NCBI GenBank assembly: GCA_903934155.1
Contig: CAIZMS010000375.1
Span: 1 to 17,981, forward strand
From: an uncultured bacterium
GTDB lineage: Bacteria > Verrucomicrobiota > Kiritimatiellia > CAIKKV01 > CAITUY01
Reading direction: 5' to 3'
Length of the DNA: 17,981 nucleotides
Shown: positions 8,016 through 14,288 of the stretch, in pieces
Numbering within the stretch: the first letter of the stretch is position 1
How the letters are laid out: every line of letters starts with the position of its first letter
The notes under the pieces: generated by a model
Databases searched by the model: none
Told to the model about the DNA's origin: nothing
Seen by the model: the letters and a program-made list of their open reading frames with translations, nothing else
Position numbers and translations under genes: made by a program

Positions 8016-8839
8016 CTTGGAGCTTCGGCGGTGATGGGGAGCGACCATGGGTCGCTCCAGTGGATTCCATGGGGAAGGTGATCGTCGCCCTGAATGTGGA
8101 TGTTGATGAAACCGGCATCGTTCAGTTCCTGCAGAAGGCCGGCTTTTGAGAAGACGCGCATTTCCAGGGTTTCGCCTGCACCACCATGAAAAACAAGCCG
8201 GGAGTAATGTTGCGTGAGTCCTTTGGCCGTGCGGTTGTTGAGCACCCGCGATCCCGAGGGCAAGGTCTCGATCGAATAATCGAGGAGGTCGGGAAAATGT
8301 TCGGTTGTTTCTCCTTCCGGGACCCAGGGCACCGTCAGGATCAGGATTCCGCCTGGCTTGAGTAGGCGCCGGATATTGACAAAGGCCCGGCTCACCGGTG
8401 GAGCCACATGTTCCAGCACATCCGAGGTAATGAGAAAATCCAGTTTTCCGATCAAGGCGTCCGGGATGTCGAGAATGTCGAGTTTGGGTGCTTGGTGATA
8501 GTATGTGTTTGTGTAGCCAAGATGCTTGGACAGCGGTACGGCAAAGACCTCCCAATCACTCATGCCGACTCCACGCAGATTGTTTTGGATGGGGAAGTCC
8601 GACAAGGGAAGGCTATGGCCGAAAAAATGACGCGATAGGATGTAGATCAAGGAACGCTGTCGGACGGTGGAGCTACATCCCTGGCAGGAGGGGGTTTCTC
8701 GCTGAAGGGTGGCCAGAGGTGTATGGCAAGGGGCTCCGCAGATGTTGCAGCAGAACGACAGGCTTCCTTCGCCAGCGCGGTCGACCTGACTTCTCAGGAG
8801 CGCCAATCCCTTTTTCCAGAGTGAGGATAATGGTGTCAT
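8012..8839 (-). CDS. Class I SAM-dependent methyltransferase with N-terminal zinc-ribbon-like Cys motif
   Basis: A 275-residue protein (from ATG 8839) resembling methyltransferases common in surface-glycan clusters. Near the N terminus, CNICGAPC followed by CQGCSSTVRQRSLIYIL looks like a zinc ribbon. The SAM-binding region is the divergent type (RGVGMSDWEVFAVPL, YTNTYYHQAPKLDILDIP) rather than a classic glycine loop. Then come the post-motif DFLITSDVLEHV and the LLKPGGILILTVPW strand. The frame can be extended to ATG 8845 or 8866. I choose 8839 because AAGGA (8849-8853) lies nine bases upstream, the -10 box of a good promoter is at 8870-8875, and only this ATG survives in the diverged copy at 10581. 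The substrate is probably a glycan or nucleotide sugar. Confidence 0.82.
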   Translation of the reverse strand: MTPLSSLWKKGLALLRSQVDRAGEGSLSFCCNICGAPCHTPLATLQRETPSCQGCSSTVRQRSLIYILSRHFFGHSLPLSDFPIQNNLRGVGMSDWEVFAVPLSKHLGYTNTYYHQAPKLDILDIPDALIGKLDFLITSDVLEHVAPPVSRAFVNIRRLLKPGGILILTVPWVPEGETTEHFPDLLDYSIETLPSGSRVLNNRTAKGLTQHYSRLVFHGGAGETLEMRVFSKAGLLQELNDAGFINIHIQGDDHLPHGIHWSDPWSLPITAEAPS

Positions 8840-8929
8840 GCTCATAAATCCTTGAGTTTCAGACATTCAATTATGGGTTGATACAGGATTAAACGCAATC
8901 AGGATCATGTGACCGCAGGGAGAGGGTCC
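8796..8929. repeat. Direct repeat copy 1: methyltransferase 5' end plus its promoter region
   Basis: About 130 bases here recur in the same orientation at 10539-10672. A block of 41 bases (8870-8910 versus 10612-10652) is identical. Flanking parts on both sides are recognisably similar but diverged. The repeat spans the first 13-15 codons of the methyltransferase gene, its ribosome binding site, the promoter and upstream DNA. The identical core coincides with the promoter. The copies bracket the acyltransferase-3 gene. Confidence 0.9.
8870..8898 (-). promoter_or_regulatory. Predicted sigma70-type promoter of the methyltransferase gene
   Basis: Read on the minus strand, TTGCGT (8893-8898) and CATAAT (8870-8875, five of six to consensus) are separated by exactly 17 bases. 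Transcription would start near 8863, leaving a leader of about 24 bases before ATG 8839 that contains AAGGA. The hexamers and spacer are unchanged in the second copy at 10612-10640. Two ATCCTG words 16 bases apart (one just upstream of the -35, one within the spacer) could be an operator, but this is speculative. Confidence 0.6.
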
Positions 8930-8966
8930 CCATGATAAAACGGCGGGGTGCGTGCCTCTGGGTAGT

Positions 8967-10439
8967 TCATTGTGAATCCGCAGTAATTTCAAACGGCACG
9001 GGGGGTGCAAGTGGATGGCCATCAGGCCCGATAATCACCATCTCGTTTTTTTTGATTTCCGATAAAAGATCGCGTGGCAAACGTGCCGAAAGCCCTCTGC
9101 CGGTACCGTTCGCTTCCAAGAGTCGGCTACCGATGCGAAGTTTCGTTCCATTGGGGATTGTTCGTGAAACTTTCATCCATAAATACGATTCGCCGTCCGC
9201 CTGAACATTGAAGCTCTCGCCAGCCTTGAGTACATGGGGACCATAAGCGATAATACTGGTAGGGCTCAAAAAAAACGCATCCGTAATGGTCTCACGCAAG
9301 AATAACGTTCCGCCTGCCAGAATTCCAAGGATGGAGAAGGAAACCGCGGCTAACCCAAGACGATTCACCGGCATCCAAGTGGTGGCTCGCAATCGCAGGA
9401 TAGGTTGTTCAACGAACCAATAAGAAACAGCTGCGGCCAAAAACGAAAGCGGAATGCCAATTCCGGCGTTCAGTGCCCAAGGAACCCCATGAAGGTACAT
9501 CACCAGAAAGATCGGGTAATGCCAAAGGTAGAGGCTGTAGGAAATTTTCCCTACCGCAACGACCGTGCGCAACTCGAGAAACCTCCCGGCCAGTGAACGA
9601 GGCGCATGGCAAGCTGTAAGGATTAGCAGTACTGCCGCCGCATCCGCCAAAAGGCTTAAAAAAACATTCCAAGTCGCCTTCAACCAGACAAGAACGGCAA
9701 ATACAATCATGGCAAGAGGCCAGAATCTGCCGCCGACTTTAAGAAACGCCTCGCCGCGTCTGGTCTTCAAGATTAGCGCGAGGCAACATCCTATAAGAAG
9801 TCCGCTGCAATGGGTATCAAACCCATTATATATTCGTGCAGATGAATATTGATGGAACGTGGCCCAAAATGCCCATGAAATGCTGACGAACAGAAGGGAA
9901 AAGGCTCCTGCAATAAGATGCCTAATATTATTTTGGCTTGCGAAGATGAGGAAGAAAAGCGGCCAAAGCAGATAGAATTGCTCTTCGATCGCGAGCGACC
10001 AGCAATTTCCGAGATACAGGGGCGACCCAAGCGAAAAAGCCCGGGTCCAATTGGCAACATAGAACACCGAGGAGAGGATGTCCTGGCGCGCAGTTCCAAA
10101 GTCAGCCCAATTCTTGAAAAAAAATGAAAAGAGGGCGAGGGCCAGGCACAGCCAGACAAGCGCGGGTGCCAGGCGAAGGAATCGCCGCCAATAGAAAGGC
10201 AATAGCGTTCGCTCTTTTTCAAGGTCTTTGATCAGAACTTGCGTAATCAAAAAACCGCTCAGGACGAAAAAAATATCGACGCCGTATCCACCGCCGGCGA
10301 AGCCGGGGATTCTGTAATGGGAAAAAAGCACGGAAAGAACTGCAACGGCGCGCAAGCCGTCGAGTCGCGGGTTATAACCGAGGGAATAGCGTGTGTGCTT
10401 CTCTGCTTCAGTGCTGGAAAAAGCTGGCAATAAGCTCAT
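8967..10439 (-). CDS. Acyltransferase-3 family membrane protein (OafA/YrhL-like) with extra C-terminal Ig-like domain
   Basis: A 490-residue protein. Residues about 20-385 form the polytopic acyltransferase-3 domain of about ten spans. It opens with NPRLDGLRAVAVLSVLFSHY, where His41 is the conserved catalytic-site histidine. GVDIFFVLSGFLIT, the basic FYWRRFLRLAP loop and CWSLAIEEQFYLLWP follow. Such proteins O-acetylate cell-surface glycans at the inner membrane. After a last span near 370-388 there is a tail of about 99 residues (392-490; AGESFNVQADGESYLW, ARLPRDLL, PFEI). It looks like a beta-sandwich IPT/Ig-like domain, not the SGNH domain common in this family. No strong Shine-Dalgarno precedes ATG 10439. 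The nearest promoter is the duplicated one at 10612-10640, which would give a leader of about 165 bases. Base composition looks a little lower in GC than its neighbours by eye, consistent with separate acquisition. Confidence 0.88.
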   Translation of the reverse strand: MSLLPAFSSTEAEKHTRYSLGYNPRLDGLRAVAVLSVLFSHYRIPGFAGGGYGVDIFFVLSGFLITQVLIKDLEKERTLLPFYWRRFLRLAPALVWLCLALALFSFFFKNWADFGTARQDILSSVFYVANWTRAFSLGSPLYLGNCWSLAIEEQFYLLWPLFFLIFASQNNIRHLIAGAFSLLFVSISWAFWATFHQYSSARIYNGFDTHCSGLLIGCCLALILKTRRGEAFLKVGGRFWPLAMIVFAVLVWLKATWNVFLSLLADAAAVLLILTACHAPRSLAGRFLELRTVVAVGKISYSLYLWHYPIFLVMYLHGVPWALNAGIGIPLSFLAAAVSYWFVEQPILRLRATTWMPVNRLGLAAVSFSILGILAGGTLFLRETITDAFFLSPTSIIAYGPHVLKAGESFNVQADGESYLWMKVSRTIPNGTKLRIGSRLLEANGTGRGLSARLPRDLLSEIKKNEMVIIGPDGHPLAPPVPFEITADSQ

Positions 10440-10497
10440 CTGACGACCCGCTGCTTTTGATGATATGTTCAGTCAAAATTCGCTGCACATTCCCGAA

Positions 10498-10581
10498 CTA
10501 AAGATGACCGAGAGAATGACATGATCGGCGGCGGGTTAAGGAGCGCCAGTCCCTTGTGCCATGTTCTGATAATGGGGTCAT
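10498..10581 (-). pseudogene. Dead 5' remnant of a methyltransferase paralogue
   Basis: Reading minus from ATG 10581, the first codons give MTPLS, as in the methyltransferase at 8839. A one-base deletion after about 30 bases then shifts the frame. When the frame is corrected, KGLALL reappears, matching the intact gene. Homology ends near 10539, and the shifted frame runs into TAG at 10498-10500. The ribosome binding site AAGGA of the intact copy is also lost. This is the truncated remainder of a duplicated gene, not a functional product. It now lies in the presumed leader of the acyltransferase-3 transcript. Confidence 0.75.
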
Positions 10582-10672
10582 GCTTAAGATGCTTTATGTT
10601 TCAGGAAAGCGATTATGGGTTGATACAGGATTAAACGCAATCAGGATCATGTAACTTCAGCAGAGAAGGGGC
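10539..10672. repeat. Direct repeat copy 2: decayed methyltransferase 5' end plus conserved promoter block
   Basis: Counterpart of 8796-8929, offset by 1742 bases. The core 10612-10652 is identical to 8870-8910. The segment matching coding DNA (10539-10581) has a one-base deletion and several substitutions, and the outer edge (10653-10672) is diverged with small indels. There are no inverted ends and no transposase gene, so this looks like duplication or recombination rather than transposition. The rest of the gap 10440-10735 holds only the dead remnant's tail and the two outward-facing promoters. Confidence 0.9.
10612..10640 (-). promoter_or_regulatory. Duplicated sigma70-type promoter, now upstream of the acyltransferase-3 gene
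   Basis: TTGCGT (10635-10640, minus strand), 17 bases, CATAAT (10612-10617): the same promoter as at 8870-8898. Its original gene here is a dead remnant. The next intact gene downstream on this strand is the acyltransferase at 10439, with no visible terminator in between. Reuse of the promoter for that gene is an inference. Confidence 0.55.
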
Positions 10673-10689
10673 AGAATGTATCCCCTTGC

Positions 10690-10718
10690 TTGACTTGGGG
10701 GCAGGCGATGCCCATTAT
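10690..10718 (+). promoter_or_regulatory. Predicted promoter for the GT2 gene at 10760
   Basis: TTGACT (10690-10695) and CATTAT (10713-10718) are spaced by 17 bases. The -35 matches consensus at five of six positions and the -10 at four of six. A start near 10725 would leave about 35 bases before GTG 10760. It is divergent from the minus-strand promoter at 10612-10640, about 50 bases away. Confidence 0.4.
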
Positions 10719-10759
10719 GAAATTTTATCAATGATATGGGGTGGCTGGCGGGAGCGATT

Positions 10760-11815
10760 GTGGTTAATCAGGTAAAAAAGCATGAATGTGGAGAGGAGGG
10801 TGGCAAAGAATTAGCCAGCACTCCTTGCCTTTTTTCGGTCATTATTCCGGCCATCAAAGCTGGTCATTTGGGGGAAGCTCTGCGTTCGCTGGTGAACCAG
10901 ACATGGCGTGATTTTGAAATTATTGTGCTGGATGATGCTGGGTCGCCCAGTGTGACCCGGGTGGTGACAGCCATTCAGGATTCCCGGATTATTTACAGGC
11001 GTTTTGATCTCAACGTGGGCGCGGAGTATCCCTCCAAGACCTGGAACCTGGCCCTGGAGTCGGCTCGTGGTGAGTTTGTGGTTCTATTGGGGGATGATGA
11101 TTGTTTGGCTGAAAATTATCTGGAGGCGATGGAGCGACTGATCCGGACGTTTCCCGGTTCAGATTTGTATCGCACCCGGCTCAGGATTATCGGGCCTAAC
11201 GGATCAACCCTGTTGCCTGAAGCGCCCGTTCCCGTGGCGGAGTCCTGGGATGAATTTCTATTCCGACGAACAACGGTATTTTATCCTCAATCCACCGCGG
11301 AAATGTGCGTCCGCGCCACGGCTATCAGGAAGTTAGGCGGCTATGCCGACCTGCCTCTGGCTCTGGGAAGTGATGATATCACCTGGCTTCGTCTAGCCTT
11401 GTCTTCACCGGTGATTTCAACAAATGAAACCTATGCCTGCTGGCGTATTCATTCAGGAGGATTGAGTCATAAGGGTGGCGTGAAAGCCCATCGTCTTGCG
11501 GCTTGTGAAAATGCCCAAAAGATCCAGCTTGCCATGGTGCGTGAAAACGAGCCCCTTCGGATTTCAAGGGAGGAATTGATTGATGCGGTTAAACGGTTTT
11601 GGGGTGAGCACCGCCGCTCCATTAACCGTAGTCCTTTGGTGGAAACACATATCAAGCTCCGGCTATGGCGTTTTTTTGCGCGGATTCTTACAGCTCGGGG
11701 CCAATCGATGCTCTATGGTTGGCATATGCGCAGGAAATTAGGGGCACCCCATAAAGCCGGGGGGCATGAAAATCGAATGTCTCGCATCTTGAATTCCCCT
11801 GTTTCTTCTCCATAA
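10760..11815 (+). CDS. GT2-family glycosyltransferase
   Basis: A 351-residue GT-A glycosyltransferase. From GTG 10760, the fold begins at LFSVIIPAIKAGHLGEAL (residues 24-41). EIIVLDDAGSP places the nucleotide-binding aspartates at 58-59, and the DxD-type metal motif is GDDDCL at 111-116. The family position of the catalytic region is covered by LGSDDITWLRLAL. A basic C-terminal tail of about 90 residues carries no clear domain. The frame also opens at ATG 10736, but that codon has no Shine-Dalgarno. GTG 10760 has GGGAG (10750-10754) five bases upstream and fits the candidate promoter at 10690-10718. The gene stands apart from the main glycan operon, beyond the minus-strand insert, but most likely serves the same surface polysaccharide. 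lon starts 40 bases after its stop, with no terminator visible. Confidence 0.86.
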   Translation: MVNQVKKHECGEEGGKELASTPCLFSVIIPAIKAGHLGEALRSLVNQTWRDFEIIVLDDAGSPSVTRVVTAIQDSRIIYRRFDLNVGAEYPSKTWNLALESARGEFVVLLGDDDCLAENYLEAMERLIRTFPGSDLYRTRLRIIGPNGSTLLPEAPVPVAESWDEFLFRRTTVFYPQSTAEMCVRATAIRKLGGYADLPLALGSDDITWLRLALSSPVISTNETYACWRIHSGGLSHKGGVKAHRLAACENAQKIQLAMVRENEPLRISREELIDAVKRFWGEHRRSINRSPLVETHIKLRLWRFFARILTARGQSMLYGWHMRRKLGAPHKAGGHENRMSRILNSPVSSP

Positions 11816-11855
11816 TGAAGGGACGCAGGAGAGGAATGATGGGGCGGGGTGAATT

Positions 11856-14288
11856 ATGACGGATTCAAAAAAAGACTCGGATGTCGAGGTGATGGGGCAG
11901 GACAAATCCGAAAAGACGGATAATAAGACCATTGTCCCGACTCGGTTTGTGTTTCCCAATACCCTGCCGATTCTGCCGTTGCTGAACCGGCCGCTTTTCC
12001 CCAAAATGATGGTTCCATTGAGCGTGGATGATGACGCGTTGAAGGCCATGCTTTCCGCTACGGCCGCTTCATCCTCCAAATTCATCGGTTTGGTCCTGGC
12101 TCGGAATGGCGGCGAAAGCGAAGAACGTCATATTCCCCGGAAAGCGGGGGAACTTTACTCGGTCGGGGTGATCGCCGAAATTCTCCAGACCAGCCAGGCT
12201 TCTCCCGAAGGGCCGATCCAGATCATGGTTGGAATCCTGGAGCGCTTCAAAATCATTAAAGTGGTGAGCGAAGAGCCTCATGTTGTCGTTCATGTCGATT
12301 ATGTCGTTGAGGCGGAGATGTCTGAAAATGATGAGCTTCGCGCCTATTCGCTGTCCATCATTATGGCGATCAAGGAGTTGCTTCAACTGAATCCGCTTTT
12401 CAAGGAGGAGCTTAACCTTTTCCTGAGCCGGTCGAATATCAAGGAGCCTGGCCGTCTGGCGGATTTTGCAGCGGCCATGACGACTGCCGCGGGCAAGGAT
12501 CTTCAGGAGGTATTGGAGGCGTTCAGCATCCGGGGGCGGATCGAAAAGGTGCTGCTGCTGCTCAAGAAGGAAATCGACATCTCTCGCATCCAGGTCAGGA
12601 TCAACAAGAGCATCGAGGAGAAGGTCTCCAAGCAGCAGCATGATTTCTTCCTGCGCGAGCAGCTCAAGGCCATCAAAAAGGAATTGGGTCTCGTCAAGGA
12701 GGGAAAAGAGACGGAACTGGACGAGTTCAAGGAGCGGTTGGCCAAGTTGACGCTGACTCCCGAGGCCAATGAACGGATTACCGAGGAAATGAACAAGCTC
12801 GGCATCATGGAGCCTCATTCTCCTGAATTCACGGTCAGTCGGAATTATGTGGACTGGCTGACTTCCCTGCCCTGGGGCGTGTTCAGCAAGGATAGTTACG
12901 ACATCAAGAAGGCTGGCGGCATCCTGAACAATGACCATTACGGATTGGAAGACGTGAAGGATCGGATTCTCGAATTCCTGTCTGTCGGCATTCTCAAGGG
13001 GAATATTTCTGGATCCATCATTTGTTTTGTCGGGCCGCCCGGAGTGGGCAAGACCTCCATCGGCCAGTCTATTGCGCGGAGTATCGGGCGGCAATTTTAC
13101 AGGTTTTCCGTGGGGGGAATGCGTGATGAGGCCGAGATCAAGGGACACCGCCGGACCTACATTGGTGCCATGCCGGGGAAATTTCTCCAGGCCATCAAGG
13201 TCTGCAAGACCCAGAACCCCGTGATCATGCTGGATGAGGTGGATAAGATCGGGGCGAGTTACCACGGTGACCCGGCGTCAGCCCTTTTGGAAGTGTTGGA
13301 TCCCGAGCAGAACAAGGATTTCCTGGATCATTATCTGGACGTTCGGTTCGATCTGTCGAATGTGCTGTTCATTTGTACGGCCAACCAGCTTGACACAATT
13401 CCCGCACCACTTCTCGACCGCATGGAGGTGATCAAGCTCGCCGGGTACATCCTGGAGGAGAAGGTTCAGATTGCCAGGAAGTTCCTGATTCCCAAGCAGT
13501 TAAAAGCCCATGGAATGACGTCGAAACAGCTTGAAATCAATGACGCGGCACTGCGGGAGATTATTGACGGCTATGCCCGGGAGCCCGGTGTGCGAGGGCT
13601 TGAAAACCACATCAAAAAGATTTGTCGCAAGGCGGCGAAGCAGATTGTGGAGAAGAAAACCAAACGGGTGACCGTGACGCTCAAGAACCTGAATGAGTTC
13701 GTTGGGAAACGGCTGTTCTCGGAAACGGATCCCTACAAGAAGCCACGGGTTGGCGTTGTCATGGGGTTGGCCTGGACGTCCCTCGGCGGATCCACCCTGT
13801 ATGTCGAAGCGACTCGGGTTGAGGCCAAGAACGCGGGATTCAAGCAAACCGGACAACTGGGCAGTGTGATGGTGGAATCATCAGAAATTGCCTATACCTA
13901 TGTGCGATCCCTCCTGAATGGGGTTGCCGGAGCCAGAGAGTTTTTCGAAAAGAATTTTGTTCACTTGCATGTGCCTGCAGGTGCCACGCCCAAGGACGGT
14001 CCCTCCGCCGGGATCACGATGGCCACAGCCCTGTATTCATTGGCATTGAACAAGCCCATTCGGGCCCACTACGCCATGACCGGCGAGTTGACTCTTACTG
14101 GCTTTGTCCTGCCCATAGGAGGGTTGAAGGAAAAGACCATTGCCGCCAAACGTGCCGGCGTGGTGGATTTGATCTTTCCCGCCGAAAACAAAAAGGATTT
14201 TGATGAGCTTCCCACTCACATCCGGAAGGGGTTGAAGCCTCATTTTGTCCAATCCTTCAAGGATGTGGTGAAGTTGTGCTTTGCATGA
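11856..14288 (+). CDS. lon: ATP-dependent protease LonA
   Basis: At 810 residues this is a full-length LonA: a soluble hexameric AAA+ serine protease that degrades damaged and regulatory proteins in the cytoplasm. The N-terminal substrate-recognition domain begins at LPILPLLNRPLFPKMMVPL (about residue 35). A helical region follows (KVSKQQHDFFLREQLKAIKKEL, about 258-279). The ATPase has Walker A GPPGVGKT near 393-400 and Walker B VIMLDEVDK near 456-464. The protease domain has the catalytic dyad Ser717 in PKDGPSAG and Lys760 in GGLKEK. The 43-residue spacing equals that of E. coli Ser679/Lys722. A charged N-terminal extension of about 30 residues precedes the domain. ATG 11856 is preceded by GGGGTGA at a workable distance. 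I see no heat-shock promoter in the 40-base gap, so its promoter may lie inside the GT2 gene. The last codons overlap the cytochrome gene. Confidence 0.96.
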   Translation: MTDSKKDSDVEVMGQDKSEKTDNKTIVPTRFVFPNTLPILPLLNRPLFPKMMVPLSVDDDALKAMLSATAASSSKFIGLVLARNGGESEERHIPRKAGELYSVGVIAEILQTSQASPEGPIQIMVGILERFKIIKVVSEEPHVVVHVDYVVEAEMSENDELRAYSLSIIMAIKELLQLNPLFKEELNLFLSRSNIKEPGRLADFAAAMTTAAGKDLQEVLEAFSIRGRIEKVLLLLKKEIDISRIQVRINKSIEEKVSKQQHDFFLREQLKAIKKELGLVKEGKETELDEFKERLAKLTLTPEANERITEEMNKLGIMEPHSPEFTVSRNYVDWLTSLPWGVFSKDSYDIKKAGGILNNDHYGLEDVKDRILEFLSVGILKGNISGSIICFVGPPGVGKTSIGQSIARSIGRQFYRFSVGGMRDEAEIKGHRRTYIGAMPGKFLQAIKVCKTQNPVIMLDEVDKIGASYHGDPASALLEVLDPEQNKDFLDHYLDVRFDLSNVLFICTANQLDTIPAPLLDRMEVIKLAGYILEEKVQIARKFLIPKQLKAHGMTSKQLEINDAALREIIDGYAREPGVRGLENHIKKICRKAAKQIVEKKTKRVTVTLKNLNEFVGKRLFSETDPYKKPRVGVVMGLAWTSLGGSTLYVEATRVEAKNAGFKQTGQLGSVMVESSEIAYTYVRSLLNGVAGAREFFEKNFVHLHVPAGATPKDGPSAGITMATALYSLALNKPIRAHYAMTGELTLTGFVLPIGGLKEKTIAAKRAGVVDLIFPAENKKDFDELPTHIRKGLKPHFVQSFKDVVKLCFA

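Noticed and set aside
7374..8555. Long minus-strand open frame spanning the GT2/methyltransferase junction
   Set aside because: It overlaps two well-supported genes in other frames, and its product is rich in Arg, Pro and His with no family signature, typical of a shadow frame.
8876..8966. Search for a terminator or small gene between the methyltransferase promoter and the acyltransferase stop
   Set aside because: Only a short GGGAGAGGGTCCC-like partial symmetry is present, too weak for a terminator, and no start with a ribosome site opens a credible small gene.
8870..10652. 41-base identical repeats as attachment sites or transposon ends
   Set aside because: Homology extends beyond the core into decayed coding sequence, there are no inverted ends, and no integrase or transposase is encoded between or near the copies.
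12069..13265. Long open frame on the minus strand opposite lon
   Set aside because: It lies wholly antisense to an unmistakable lon gene, its translation shows no recognisable domain, and it follows from codon bias of the plus-strand gene.
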